The notes beneath the pieces are model-generated. The model ran no database searches, was not told the origin of the DNA, and worked only from the letters and a program-made list of their open reading frames with translations. 64,000 nt of DNA, taken from positions 1 to 64,000 of the forward strand of contig NZ_JASHJL010000008.1 of NCBI RefSeq assembly GCF_030733205.1, given 5' to 3'. Below, in pieces: positions 43,801-51,455 of this stretch. The translations under genes were made by a program, and so were the position numbers. The stretch comes from Mameliella sp. MMSF_3455. GTDB taxonomy: Bacteria; Pseudomonadota; Alphaproteobacteria; Rhodobacterales; Rhodobacteraceae. Every line of letters starts with the position of its first letter. The first letter of the stretch is position 1.

Positions 43801-43958
43801 GGGTCCTCCAACTGGATGGCGCCCGACATGATGGCCTTTTCCCCAAGCGCAGGATAGCGCGATCCGGTCCAGAAGAGATAGGCAAGCACGGCGACGATGG
43901 CCAAGGCGAACCCCAGGCGCAGCCAGTCGGTGCGGGGAGGGCGGGAGTCAGAGATCAT
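40896..43958 (-). CDS. ArsP-like permease fused to FG-GAP repeats and an ASPIC/UnbV domain
   Basis: A 1020-residue fusion. Residues about 12-360 are a polytopic membrane part like the ArsP_1/UPF0718 permeases, with GTPLGVCVNCAAP (C129, C132) and IASPTLNVVVL (156-166). Residues about 450-910 hold seven calcium-binding FG-GAP/VCBS blades of the DxDxDGxxD type: DIDNDGDIDL 455, DIDNDGFRDL 505, DPDRDGDLDL 556, DLDRDGNADL 617, DLMNDGAPDL 671, DFDEDGWKDV 843, DMDGDGDLDI 900. A Cys-rich insert (705-784) sits between blades 5 and 6. Residues 930-1016 match ASPIC/UnbV (NRDGIGAEVTV, HFGLGDA). The propeller probably faces the periplasm. Transported substrate unknown. Confidence 0.88.
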   Translation of the reverse strand: MISDSRPPRTDWLRLGFALAIVAVLAYLFWTGSRYPALGEKAIMSGAIQLEDPLGFEAKFALTEDMTVLERMFWSTLNWINTNKKGMTFGVLFAAAFLTAAPYVRRKSFKGGFANSALGLAIGTPLGVCVNCAAPIARGMYSGGLRAETTLSAMIASPTLNVVVLTMLFSLLPVYIAVTKIALSLLVILVVVPLICRNLPQTELPPAQRIATVPPAPLPGMHHALKDVVISYLKNLWYIVKMTVPLMLLAGMMGAVVATLLPQDLITGLAFSLVALVLIGLVGVFLPVPIAFDVVVTGALLGVGLSHGYVMALLFTLGSFSIYSFFIVAQSVGMRAAVLLGASVAVLGILAGAGAHYYHDWQTERALRLLTSEVQEPPRPLWAAEAAEGDPWTVTTEDAPRIIVEPRPFADPSPAADRGFTRLEGWEIGLDQPIEFTMADMWPPFWEGRSLASGDIDNDGDIDLAVASTEVGLRLFANDGSGQFTAMEIDLGELANAPVFNAAIVDIDNDGFRDLFLATYRGGNFVIMNGPDGFGAPQKVKNTEGTFLSMALSFGDPDRDGDLDLGLGNWSAGWYRRIPGEESRNRVVWNEDGTLTGDSYTVLPGIPGETLSMLFTDLDRDGNADLLLGNDFEIPDYFYMGDGKGGFRAITYQDGTMPHTTTTTMAIKTADLMNDGAPDLYLAQIAGRSSGVSNILKMQPLEHYCEIIKRDDLRATCEKNMAIKTWYKSGNSFDPTYASRCQDLTGRDQVECKAMLIKDLAIQRKDAAICDMIPKDQVKAHSYCVVHFKPPRPIEPQEADAALPQIKNYNVLLTPDGSGGYTDVAKDWGLHIGGWSWDTKIADFDEDGWKDVYIVNGTWVPNEVSPSNLFFRNTGRGFVEASGPFGLEDYLMTAAATRFDMDGDGDLDIVTYTVNGPLAVFRNNAQDNKALTVSFDDLQGNRDGIGAEVTVTDSLGVTRMQEIQLGGGFMSFDAPVAHFGLGDADKATRIAVRWADGGETVIEGDFAPETRYRIRRSAAN

Positions 43959-43977
43959 GTGTCCCTCTAGAGTCCTG

Positions 43978-43993
43978 CCGGCCGTCTGGCCGG
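43978..43993. other. Hairpin in the leader of the permease-FG-GAP gene
   Basis: CCGGCC-GTCT-GGCCGG, a perfect 6-bp stem 20 bases upstream of the fusion gene. On the plus strand it is followed by TCTTT. Function unclear. Confidence 0.3.
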
Positions 43994-44048
43994 TCTTTCA
44001 CCTGTTGGTGCCATGCCCCGGCCAAGGGGCGGCGGGGCAGGCGGCGTG

Positions 44049-44080
44049 AAAACGCCCCGCCTGCGGGCGCAGACGGGGCG
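44049..44080 (-). terminator. Strong intrinsic terminator
   Basis: On the minus strand CGCCCCGTCTGC-GCCC-GCAGGCGGGGCG, 12 pairs with one T-G, followed by TTTT. It lies 40 bases beyond the stop of the tail-fibre-like gene and separates it from the permease-FG-GAP gene. Confidence 0.9.
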
Positions 44081-44120
44081 CATGTCACACCCGTATCATG
44101 GCGGAGGCACGGCCCCCGGT

Positions 44121-45281
44121 TCAATCGGCCTGGGTGGCCAGCGCCTCTTCCAGCACTTCGATCCGCTGGTTCAGCTGAGAAATGTAGATATGCGCATGCT
44201 CCAGCTCGTTCAGCATGCCCAGGACCTTCTTGGTCAGGTCGTACTGGCCGGCCTCGGCGGTGGGGCCGACATTGGGCAGGTAGCCCAGATCGTACATCAT
44301 CGCGGCCCGGTCCGAGATCGGAAGGATGTCGTAATCGGGGCCAAAGACCGCGTCACAGCCGACCGAGCAGCTTCCCGATGTGATCAGCGTGCCGGCGATC
44401 GTCAGGTCGCCATTTGCAGCCAGCGTGAACTCGGATGGCCCGCCGTTGCCATTGACGATGAAATTTCCACCCGCGGTGGCCAGTGCCCACTTGTCCGAGG
44501 TCGCGGTGTTCTGCATCCGCAGGCCGACCTCGCCGTTGTTGTCCAGTTTGATCAGGTTGCGCAGCGCCGCCGTCGCGTTGACCTCCTGGACATAAAGCGT
44601 TGCGGTGCCGTCCGTCCGACGGACGTGCAGCGATTCAGTGGGCGCATCGGTGCCGATCCCGATCTCGCCGGTGGAATCGATGTAGAGGCTGTCCTCGGGC
44701 GCGCCCGGTTTGGCCCGGAAGAAAAGGCGTGAGCCGTTGGTGACGTCGCGGATGAAGAAGTTGGCCTCGTTCGCGGCGATATCATAGACCTGCGGGGCAA
44801 AGCCGTCCGACCCGTCCTGTTCCAGGCGCAGGGTGGGGGTGTTGCCCTCGACCACATGGATGTCGACCGCCGGCTGAGAGGTCTTGATCCCAAGGTCGCC
44901 GTCGCTCTCGACATAGAGCGAATTGGCCGGGGCGCTGGCCTCTACCCGAAAGGGAATGCGGCCGGTGCTGTCGTCCTGGAAGGCCAGATAGTTGAGACCG
45001 CCGTTGGAACTGTCGTTGGCGACGATCTGCCAATCGACGGTCGGAAAGCTGGCAGAGGACGACGTGTCCAGGAACTTGATCCGCAGGTTGTTTTCCTTCA
45101 GGCGAATGGTATCGAAGCCGAAGCTTTCGCCGTTCACGCAGTCGACACCAACGCAGAGGCTGCCCTGGATGATAACGTCATCGACAAAGACCTGGTCCGC
45201 CGCAGCCTCCTGGCCGATCATCATGCAGGCGCCGAGGCCCACGGCTGCAAGACCGCGGATCGGGTAGCTGGCTTTACTCAT
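44121..45281 (-). CDS. Secreted tail-fibre-like protein with C-terminal coiled coil
   Basis: A 386-residue exported protein. A signal peptide covers residues 1-28 (GLAAVGLGACMMIGQEAAA). The middle contains repeated GxxGIGTxxPxxxLHV-type units, as in IGIGTDAPTESLHVRR and LGIKTSQPAVDIHVVEG, known from the region before intramolecular chaperones in phage tail spikes and bacterial fibres. The C terminus (about 345-383) is a predicted coiled coil (KKVLGMLNELEHAHIYISQL). The clear catalytic Ser-Lys dyad of a Peptidase_S74 chaperone is not seen. Inferred: a trimeric surface or extracellular fibre. Upstream is a small secreted protein gene. A strong terminator follows. Confidence 0.72.
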   Translation of the reverse strand: MSKASYPIRGLAAVGLGACMMIGQEAAADQVFVDDVIIQGSLCVGVDCVNGESFGFDTIRLKENNLRIKFLDTSSSASFPTVDWQIVANDSSNGGLNYLAFQDDSTGRIPFRVEASAPANSLYVESDGDLGIKTSQPAVDIHVVEGNTPTLRLEQDGSDGFAPQVYDIAANEANFFIRDVTNGSRLFFRAKPGAPEDSLYIDSTGEIGIGTDAPTESLHVRRTDGTATLYVQEVNATAALRNLIKLDNNGEVGLRMQNTATSDKWALATAGGNFIVNGNGGPSEFTLAANGDLTIAGTLITSGSCSVGCDAVFGPDYDILPISDRAAMMYDLGYLPNVGPTAEAGQYDLTKKVLGMLNELEHAHIYISQLNQRIEVLEEALATQAD

Positions 45282-45318
45282 GTTCTTGATTCCTCGTACG
45301 CCTTTGATGTCTTTGAAT

Positions 45319-45741
45319 TCAGTTGCCGTCTTCGGTCATTTCTTCCGGGGTCGTGATGACGCCCCGCGAGACGACGAATTGGCCCGTCAGGTAGTAGGAT
45401 TCCGCCGCCGTGTCGGACGCCAGATCACCGCGGCCGTTGTTCATCGGGTTCACGACCTTCACCTGCTTGTCTGTCGCCGCCGTCAATTCGTAGCGATAGA
45501 CCCCGTCCATCGCCTTTGCCCGGTCCAGCTCGAAGACGGGCGTGCCGGAGGCGGCAAAGACCGTTGTCATCTCACCCTGCGGGGAAACCACGTCCAGCGT
45601 GGCGTTGGTCAGCCCCAACCAGTTGACGAACCAGAAAGCCGTGGAGTTGTGCTGGGCCACGGGGTCGGCGGCCTGTGCCATGCCGGCCAGGCTGGTTGTC
45701 AGCGCGGTCGCGATGATGGGTATGTATCGGAAAATCCGCAT
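45319..45741 (-). CDS. Small secreted protein of unknown function
   Basis: A 140-residue protein. The signal peptide is RIFRYIPIIATALTTSLAGM followed by AQAAD (cleavage near residue 24); the mature part has NSTAFWFVNWLGLTNATLDVVSP, alternating hydrophobic residues suggesting a beta-sandwich, and no cysteines. Start M13 of the open frame (ATG 45741) gives a normal signal peptide. It is 37 bases upstream of the tail-fibre-like gene, so the two are probably co-transcribed and may form one surface structure. No family recognised. Confidence 0.68.
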   Translation of the reverse strand: MRIFRYIPIIATALTTSLAGMAQAADPVAQHNSTAFWFVNWLGLTNATLDVVSPQGEMTTVFAASGTPVFELDRAKAMDGVYRYELTAATDKQVKVVNPMNNGRGDLASDTAAESYYLTGQFVVSRGVITTPEEMTEDGN

Positions 45742-45856
45742 ATCTATCCGTCTGCAAAGGTCACAAGGCCACGGCAAAGCCGCGTCCCGAATTCGGGCAA
45801 ACTATGCATTGCCATGTTACGCCCGGTCAAGAAGATCACGCGCATGGCGTGTATTT

Positions 45857-47059
45857 CTAATTTCCCGCATCGCGCCATTCAGACCATTTGGCCTCGGCCC
45901 TTTTTTGTGCCTCGTTGACCTGGTCGGCGGTCATGCGGGCGCTCCATTGCGCACTCAGCCCCGTGGCCCCGTCAAAGCCGCTGGACCCCGCCAGGACAAG
46001 CCACATCTGACCCATCACATAGTCCTGCGGCACGCCGGAGCCCCGGAAATACAGCATGGCAAGGTTGGCCATCGAGGGCGCGTGCCCGGCTTCTGCGGCC
46101 CGGCGCAGCAGCCCGGCGGCCCGGACCGCGCCGCGCGGAGAGGTGGTGCCTTGTTGCAACATCAGGAAAGCCAACTGGAATTCCGCCACCGGATCGCCGC
46201 TGCGTGCGGCCCGTTCCAGCGCCTTCAGCCCTGCCTCGTCCGTGGGCGGCGGGGCAAGCCGGGGGTCGTAGATCACCCGGGGCGATTGCGCCCCCTTGGT
46301 GCCGCCGCCCTCGCCGCCGCGCCGATAGTACTGCATGGCCAACGCGTCGCTCTGCGGAACGCCAAACCCGTTCTCGTAGAGAACGCCGAGATTTGTCATC
46401 GCCTGCGGCAGCCCCTGGTCCGCCGCGGCCCGGAACAACGCGGCGGCCCGTTCATAGTCCTGCGCGACACCATTGCCGCGAACGTAAAGCAGCCCAAGGT
46501 TGTTGAGCGCGCGCAGGTGTCCCTGGTCCGCGGCCTGTCGATAGAGCCGCGCGGCCTCCTCGAAATCCTGCGGGACACCGCTGCCGTTCTGCAGCATCAC
46601 GGCCAGGCTGACCGCGGCCTCGACGTGACCCGTCTCGGCGGCCCGGCGGTACAGGTCGGCAGCACGCGCCAGGCTGGCGTCATCGGTCTGCGTGGCCTCA
46701 AGGACCAGGCCCAGGTCATGCAGGTGCTCGGCCGCGCCGCCCTTGGCCGCGCGTTCCAGCAATTCGATGGCCCTGGGGATGTCGCGCGGCACGCCAAGGC
46801 CCGCGTGGTGCAGGCGGCCCAGCCGATTGGCGGCCTGCAGGTTGCCCGCCTCGGCCGCCTGGCCGTACCAACGGGCGGCGCGGGCAAAGTTCTGCACCAC
46901 GCCGTCGCCACTCTCGAACCGCTCGGCCAGCGCCAGCTGTGCGGCCATGTCGCCGGCCTCTGCCGCCGCTCGCATCGCGGCCAGCGGATCAGTCTGCGCC
47001 TGCGCCGAAAGCGTGGTCAGCGCCAGCGCGATCGCCAGGACGGAAGCAGCGGCGCGCAC
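45857..47059 (-). CDS. Secreted Sel1-like repeat protein
   Basis: A 400-residue protein with a GTG start at 47059, two bases after the stop of the upstream Sel1 gene and preceded by GGGGGA. A signal peptide (ASVLAIALALTTLSAQAQ) is followed by about seven Sel1-like repeats of 36 residues, such as AAQLALAERFESGDGVVQNF and RALNNLGLLYVRGNGVAQDY. Known: Sel1 repeats form helical solenoids that bind other proteins. Inferred: a periplasmic adaptor, perhaps for envelope or secretion functions given the neighbouring prepilin peptidase. The long upstream open frame is shadow. Confidence 0.85.
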   Translation of the reverse strand: MRAAASVLAIALALTTLSAQAQTDPLAAMRAAAEAGDMAAQLALAERFESGDGVVQNFARAARWYGQAAEAGNLQAANRLGRLHHAGLGVPRDIPRAIELLERAAKGGAAEHLHDLGLVLEATQTDDASLARAADLYRRAAETGHVEAAVSLAVMLQNGSGVPQDFEEAARLYRQAADQGHLRALNNLGLLYVRGNGVAQDYERAAALFRAAADQGLPQAMTNLGVLYENGFGVPQSDALAMQYYRRGGEGGGTKGAQSPRVIYDPRLAPPPTDEAGLKALERAARSGDPVAEFQLAFLMLQQGTTSPRGAVRAAGLLRRAAEAGHAPSMANLAMLYFRGSGVPQDYVMGQMWLVLAGSSGFDGATGLSAQWSARMTADQVNEAQKRAEAKWSEWRDAGN

Positions 47060-47061
47060 GC

Positions 47062-48639
47062 TCAGTTCCCCCCGAGCACCGGTCCGCGCTCGGCGTCTGC
47101 CTCGAACCAGGCGCGGGCGGCGGCCTGGGCCTGGGCCAGCTGTTCGGGCGTCATCAGGTTGCCCAGGATCTCGCGCTGCTCGGGCGCCTCCGAATGGCCG
47201 AAGGTGGCGGCGATGTTGTACCACTTGTGCGCCTCGACATAGTCCGGCGTGCCGCCGTGATCGCCACGCGCCAGCAGGCCTGCCAGCGCGAACTGCGCCG
47301 GTCCGTTGCCCATGTCGGCGGCCGCTGTCAGCAGCGAAACGGCCTCGTCCCGGCGCGTCTCGTCCGCGGTCAGCAGGTGGCGTGCCAATGCGGATTGCGC
47401 ACCGGGGTCTCCCGCCCCGGCCCGGGTTTCCAGCCAGGTCAGCGCATCGTCGTTCCCGGCCTTCAGCGCGGCCAGCACCCAGGGCACGGCGCGCTGTGGC
47501 GCGACGCGCCCGTCCAGCTGTCCGGCAGCGGCCATCCGTCCCAGCTCGACCCGCGCCAGCCCATCGTCATCGGTGTCCAGCGCGCGGGTGTACAGTGCCA
47601 GTGCCTTGTCCAGATCCGCTGTCACTCCCGTGCCGGTCTCGTACATGCGGGCCAGGGCCACCATGGCCCGGCCCAGCCCGTGTTCCGCGGCCATTCCATA
47701 CCAGCGGGCCGCCTGTGACAGGTCCTGCGGCAGGGTCTGCCCGGAGGCAAAGGCGTAGCCCAGGTTGGTCATCGCGCCCGCATCCCCGGCCTGCGCCGCC
47801 ATGTGCAACCAGCGCAGAGCCTCTTGCGGGTCGGCGGCGACGCCGTCGCCCGTCAGGTAGCGCGTGCCCAGCATCCGCTGGGCCAGCACTTGCCCCGACT
47901 CGGCGGCGCGGCGGTACCAGTCCAGCGCCTCGGCCCGGTTGGTCACGGCCGTGTCGGGCCTATCCAGCAGCGAGGCCAGCTGGATCTGCGCATCGGCGAT
48001 CCCCTGTCCGGCAGCGGCGCGCAGCCAGCGCATCCCCTCGTCGGCATCGCCGTCGGCGCTGTTGAGATGGATCGCGGCCAAGGCGAACTGTGCCTGGGCA
48101 TGGCGCTGTTCGGCGGCGGCGAGCAGCCAGTTGTATGTCGCATCCGTGTCGCGTTCGACCCCGTCGCCGTTCTGGTACAGCAGGGCCAGCAGGTATTGCG
48201 CGGAGGCGTCGCCACGCGTCGCGGCCCGGGTCAGCAGCTCTGCCGCACGTTTCGCGTCCCGCTCCGGCCCGCCGGGGACGTTGCTGAGGTACAGCCGCGC
48301 CAACAGGGTCGCCGCCTCGGCGTGGTTCTGGTCCACCGCCCGTTCCAGCCACAGCGCTGCGTTCTTCGGATCGCGCGGGCCGCCTCGCCCCTCGATCAGG
48401 ATGCGGCCATAGCGATACTGCGCCAATGCGGTGCCGGTCTCTTCGGCCAGCACCTTCAGCCCCTGTCGCACGGTCACGAAATCGCCCGCGTTCCAGGCCT
48501 GTTCGATCCTGGCCATCTCGGGGAGGTCCTGCGCTTCGGCGAGCGGATCGGCGGCGTCCTGTGCTGCCAGCGGCAGCGGCGACAGCGTCAGCGCACAGGC
48601 CAGGGCGGCAGAGAGGAAGGGGCGGCAAGCGGTGGTCAT
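47062..48639 (-). CDS. Secreted Sel1-like repeat protein (longer paralogue)
   Basis: A 525-residue protein with a signal peptide (LSAALACALTLSPLPLAAQ) and about ten Sel1-like repeats, for example ALAQYRYGRILIEGRGGPRD, SAQYLLALLYQNGDGVERD and AMTNLGYAFASGQTLPQD. It is first in a two-gene operon with the shorter paralogue, which starts two bases after its stop, suggesting tandem duplication and divergence. Periplasmic; partners unknown. The prepilin peptidase gene lies 76 bases upstream on the same strand. Confidence 0.86.
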   Translation of the reverse strand: MTTACRPFLSAALACALTLSPLPLAAQDAADPLAEAQDLPEMARIEQAWNAGDFVTVRQGLKVLAEETGTALAQYRYGRILIEGRGGPRDPKNAALWLERAVDQNHAEAATLLARLYLSNVPGGPERDAKRAAELLTRAATRGDASAQYLLALLYQNGDGVERDTDATYNWLLAAAEQRHAQAQFALAAIHLNSADGDADEGMRWLRAAAGQGIADAQIQLASLLDRPDTAVTNRAEALDWYRRAAESGQVLAQRMLGTRYLTGDGVAADPQEALRWLHMAAQAGDAGAMTNLGYAFASGQTLPQDLSQAARWYGMAAEHGLGRAMVALARMYETGTGVTADLDKALALYTRALDTDDDGLARVELGRMAAAGQLDGRVAPQRAVPWVLAALKAGNDDALTWLETRAGAGDPGAQSALARHLLTADETRRDEAVSLLTAAADMGNGPAQFALAGLLARGDHGGTPDYVEAHKWYNIAATFGHSEAPEQREILGNLMTPEQLAQAQAAARAWFEADAERGPVLGGN

Positions 48640-48715
48640 GGCGGCTCCGTTTCACGGGCAGGTCGTGGCGCCCGACCCTAACGATCCTGACGCGATGTGC
48701 GAGGGGTTTATGCGT

Positions 48716-49450
48716 CTACAGGATGGTTTCGCGCAACAGCCACAGCACAGCGGCAGAGGCACACAGCGCCGTGCCGAAGGGCAGAGGCAGGTCGCCTTTC
48801 GGCGCGCGGTGCCGCAGCAGGGCCGCCGCCAGTGCCATCAGTGCCGCCACCAGAACCAGTAGGGGCAGTTGGGCGGGACCGGTCAGTGCACCAAGGCCCG
48901 CCATCAGCTTGACGTCACCAAGGCCTAGCCCCTCGCGCCCGCGCAGGGTGGCATAGGCGATGCGCAGCAGCATGAAGCTGCCGGCCCCGATCAACCCGCC
49001 CGCCAGCGCCCAGACGAACAGCCCTTTCGCCAGCGCCACGCCAAGGCAAAGCGCGGCCAGCACGGCGGTCAGGGCGTCGGGCAGGCGGAAGCTGCGCAGA
49101 TCGCTGACTGCCAGCGACAGCAACAGCCACAGCAGGAGGGCCGAGCACCAGACCTCCCAGGGCGTTCCGCCGCGCATTAGGGCCAACCCGGCGAGCCCCA
49201 GCGCCGCCAGTTCCATCAGCCAGAGCCACCCCGGCACCGGCGCGCCGCAATGACGACAGCGCCCGCGCAGCAGGGGATAGGACAGAAGCGGCACAAGATC
49301 TCGCAGGCCCAGCCGCGTCTTGCAGGCGCGGCAGCGCGACGGCGCCGTGACCACGTCCTCGTTGCGCGGCAGGCGATCCGCCAGCACCGCCGCAAAGGAT
49401 CCGGCAGCGGGGGCGATCAGCAGCAGAAACAGGGTCGAAAAGACGTCCAA
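48716..49450 (-). CDS. gspO: Prepilin peptidase (type II secretion GspO/PilD family)
   Basis: An inner-membrane aspartic protease that cleaves and N-methylates type II pseudopilins. The 244-residue protein has a cytoplasmic zinc loop with C40, C43, C65 and C68 (CRAC, CRHC), and the catalytic aspartates D117 in LAVSDLRSFRLPD and D179 in GLGLGDVKLMAGLGA. The start is TTG 49450 with GGGGAGG upstream. It is divergent from gspG by 112 bases, so one control region probably serves both sides. Confidence 0.92.
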   Translation of the reverse strand: MDVFSTLFLLLIAPAAGSFAAVLADRLPRNEDVVTAPSRCRACKTRLGLRDLVPLLSYPLLRGRCRHCGAPVPGWLWLMELAALGLAGLALMRGGTPWEVWCSALLLWLLLSLAVSDLRSFRLPDALTAVLAALCLGVALAKGLFVWALAGGLIGAGSFMLLRIAYATLRGREGLGLGDVKLMAGLGALTGPAQLPLLVLVAALMALAAALLRHRAPKGDLPLPFGTALCASAAVLWLLRETIL

Positions 49451-49562
49451 TCCGGCCCTCCCCGCCGTGTATCCCGCCTGCGTGGCGGCAATTGTCTGCC
49501 CCGGGGTTCTTGGCTAGGATCGCCGCAAAACGTCAAGAGGCGCTTCGGGCGTAGGGGAGCAT

Positions 49563-50018
49563 ATGAGCGATACAACACAGGCCGTGCCGCGCCGTCCAGC
49601 CGACGCGGGCTTTTCCCTGCTTGAACTCATGGTGGTCGTTGTCATCCTGTCGATCCTTGCACTGGTCATCGTGCCGCGCGTGATCGACCGTCCCGACCAG
49701 GCTCGCGCCGCCCGCGCGCAATCCGACATCGCGGCGATCCAGGCGGCGGTGAACCTCTACCGGTTGGACAACTTCCGCTATCCGACGACCGATCAGGGAC
49801 TGGCGGCGCTGGTCAGCCGCCCCTCGGCCGAACCGGTGCCGGCCAATTGGGCCTCGGGCGGCTACATGGACCGGGTGCCACAGGACCCCTGGGGCCGGCC
49901 CTACCAGTACCTGCAACCGGGTGTGCACGGCGATTTCGACGTCTTCACCTATGGCGCCGACGGCGTGCCGGGGGGGACGGGCGCGGATGCGGATATCGGC
50001 TCATGGACGGGGGGCTGA
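49563..50018 (+). CDS. gspG: Type II secretion major pseudopilin GspG
   Basis: A 151-residue pseudopilin. The 16-residue leader ends in G16, and cleavage before F17 gives the mature FSLLELMVVVVILSILALV helix with Glu at position 5. The C-terminal part carries the family's WGRPYQYLQPG and DFDVFTYGADG calcium-site region. It forms the pseudopilus shaft of the type II secretion system. GGGGAG precedes ATG 49563. First gene of gspG-H-I-J-K-L-M, all overlapping. Confidence 0.94.
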   Translation: MSDTTQAVPRRPADAGFSLLELMVVVVILSILALVIVPRVIDRPDQARAARAQSDIAAIQAAVNLYRLDNFRYPTTDQGLAALVSRPSAEPVPANWASGGYMDRVPQDPWGRPYQYLQPGVHGDFDVFTYGADGVPGGTGADADIGSWTGG

Positions 50019-50458
50019 GATCCGGCGACGCAGGGTTCAGCCTGCTGGAACTCATGGTTTCGGTCGCTGTGCTGGCTGTGCTAGCGGTGGGGGTCGGCCT
50101 GTCGACGGGCGCGGCGGTGCCCGGTGCGGAACGTGACGCGCAGCGCTTCCAGCGGACATTCGAACAAATCTGGGCTCTGGCCATCTTGGCCCGTCAGGAA
50201 CAGGGGCTGGAGATCACGCCGCGCGGCCTCAGCCTGTCGCGCCGGACCGCCGAAGGCTGGGAAGAGGCGCGCAGGCTTTATGACTGGCGCGGGCAGGCGC
50301 GGCTGGTTTCGTCCAGCCCGGTGCCGGTGGGCACGCCGCGCATCAGGCTGCGATCCGACGGCGGGACCAGCGCCTTTGCAGTGAGCTTTTCGGGCGGGGG
50401 GGAGACCTTTCGCTGTGCCAGCGACGGATGGAGCGGGCTGACATGCGCCCCCGAGTAG
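50003..50458 (+). CDS. gspH: Type II secretion pseudopilin GspH
   Basis: A 151-residue minor pseudopilin. The leader is MDGGLRSGDAG, with cleavage before FSLLELMVSVAVLAVLAVG and mature Glu5 present. The globular part is shorter than in GspG. It overlaps gspG by 16 bases and gspI by 16 bases. Position after gspG and length support GspH. Confidence 0.88.
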   Translation: MDGGLRSGDAGFSLLELMVSVAVLAVLAVGVGLSTGAAVPGAERDAQRFQRTFEQIWALAILARQEQGLEITPRGLSLSRRTAEGWEEARRLYDWRGQARLVSSSPVPVGTPRIRLRSDGGTSAFAVSFSGGGETFRCASDGWSGLTCAPE

Positions 50459-50808
50459 GCCGCGGCACAAGGGGCCTGACCCTACTGGAACTGGTGATAG
50501 CCATTGCCATCCTGTCGCTGGGCACGATGGCAACGCTGCAGGCCACGGGGCAGGCGCGGCATATCCTGGGCGGGGCTGCGCCGCGCGTTCTGGCGCAACT
50601 GGCGGCGGAAAACCGGGCCGAGGCACTGCACCTGCCCGGCGCGGTGGACCTGCCGGAGAGCGTGACCCTTGGGCCCTACCAGTTTCGCGTCGAAACCCGC
50701 CGTCGCGCCACCGCCGCCGGTCTGATCCGCGCCGAAATCACCGTCACCTCTTCCGAGGGGCCGGGGGCGAGGCTTGTCACTTTCCTGCCGGTACGAGCGC
50801 CGAGATGA
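50443..50808 (+). CDS. gspI: Type II secretion pseudopilin GspI
   Basis: A 121-residue minor pseudopilin with leader MRPRVGRGTRG cleaved before LTLLELVIAIAILSLGTMA. The globular part ends in ARLVTFLPVRAPR. Start ATG 50443 gives the family-like leader and overlaps gspH. With GspJ and GspK it forms the tip of the pseudopilus. Confidence 0.9.
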   Translation: MRPRVGRGTRGLTLLELVIAIAILSLGTMATLQATGQARHILGGAAPRVLAQLAAENRAEALHLPGAVDLPESVTLGPYQFRVETRRRATAAGLIRAEITVTSSEGPGARLVTFLPVRAPR

Positions 50809-51455
50809 GGGGCTCTCGCGGGTTGACCCTGATCGAACTGGTCGTCGCGATGGCCCTGTTCTCGCTGGTGGCGGTGATGGGGATGCAGACCCTGAACGGC
50901 ACCATCCGCACGCGCGACGCGCTGGGCGGGCGGGATGACCGCGACCGGGCGCTGGCGGTGACCTTGGCCCTGCTGCGCAGCGATCTGGACCGTGCCGCGC
51001 CGCTGATCTTCGATGCGCCGGTCGGTCCGCCGCAATCGGCGCTCACCTACGACGGCCGGGGCCCTGTGCTGGGCCTGACGGTTTCGGCGATCGACGCGAC
51101 GAACGCGCCTTTCCAGCGGGTCGAATGGCGTTTCGACCGTGCCTCGGGCGCACTGTCGCGCGCGGCCTGGCCGGTGACGGCCCCCGCCAGCGTGGCGCAG
51201 CGCAGCCCGGACCGGGTGCTGTTGACGGGGGTCGATGGCGTTCGCCTGCGCAGCTACTGGGAGGGGCAAGGATGGGTTGACGGGGCGGCTGGCCTGCTGG
51301 CCGGTCCAGTGCCGGTGGGGCCGGATGCCCTGGACGAGGACCGGGCCTTTGCCCGTGTCGCCAACCTGTATTCCGCAGCGCTGCCTAGCGCCGTCGAACT
51401 GATCTTCACCCTCGACGGATTGGGAGAGATCCGGCTGCTGGAGGCCCTGCCATGA
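50805..51455 (+). CDS. gspJ: Type II secretion pseudopilin GspJ
   Basis: A 216-residue minor pseudopilin. The leader MRGSRG is cleaved before LTLIELVVAMALFSLVAVM, and the globular domain has DRALAVTLALLRSDLDRAAP, typical of GspJ. ATGA overlaps with gspI and with gspK. Confidence 0.92.
   Translation: MRGSRGLTLIELVVAMALFSLVAVMGMQTLNGTIRTRDALGGRDDRDRALAVTLALLRSDLDRAAPLIFDAPVGPPQSALTYDGRGPVLGLTVSAIDATNAPFQRVEWRFDRASGALSRAAWPVTAPASVAQRSPDRVLLTGVDGVRLRSYWEGQGWVDGAAGLLAGPVPVGPDALDEDRAFARVANLYSAALPSAVELIFTLDGLGEIRLLEALP

Noticed and set aside
44121-45741. Prophage remnant suggested by the tail-fibre-like protein
   Set aside because: There are no head, tail, lysis or integrase genes nearby, and the protein has a secretion signal peptide.
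47062-47064. A frameshift splitting one Sel1-repeat protein in two
   Set aside because: The downstream gene has its own ribosome site (GGGGGA), GTG start and complete signal peptide, so two proteins are intended.
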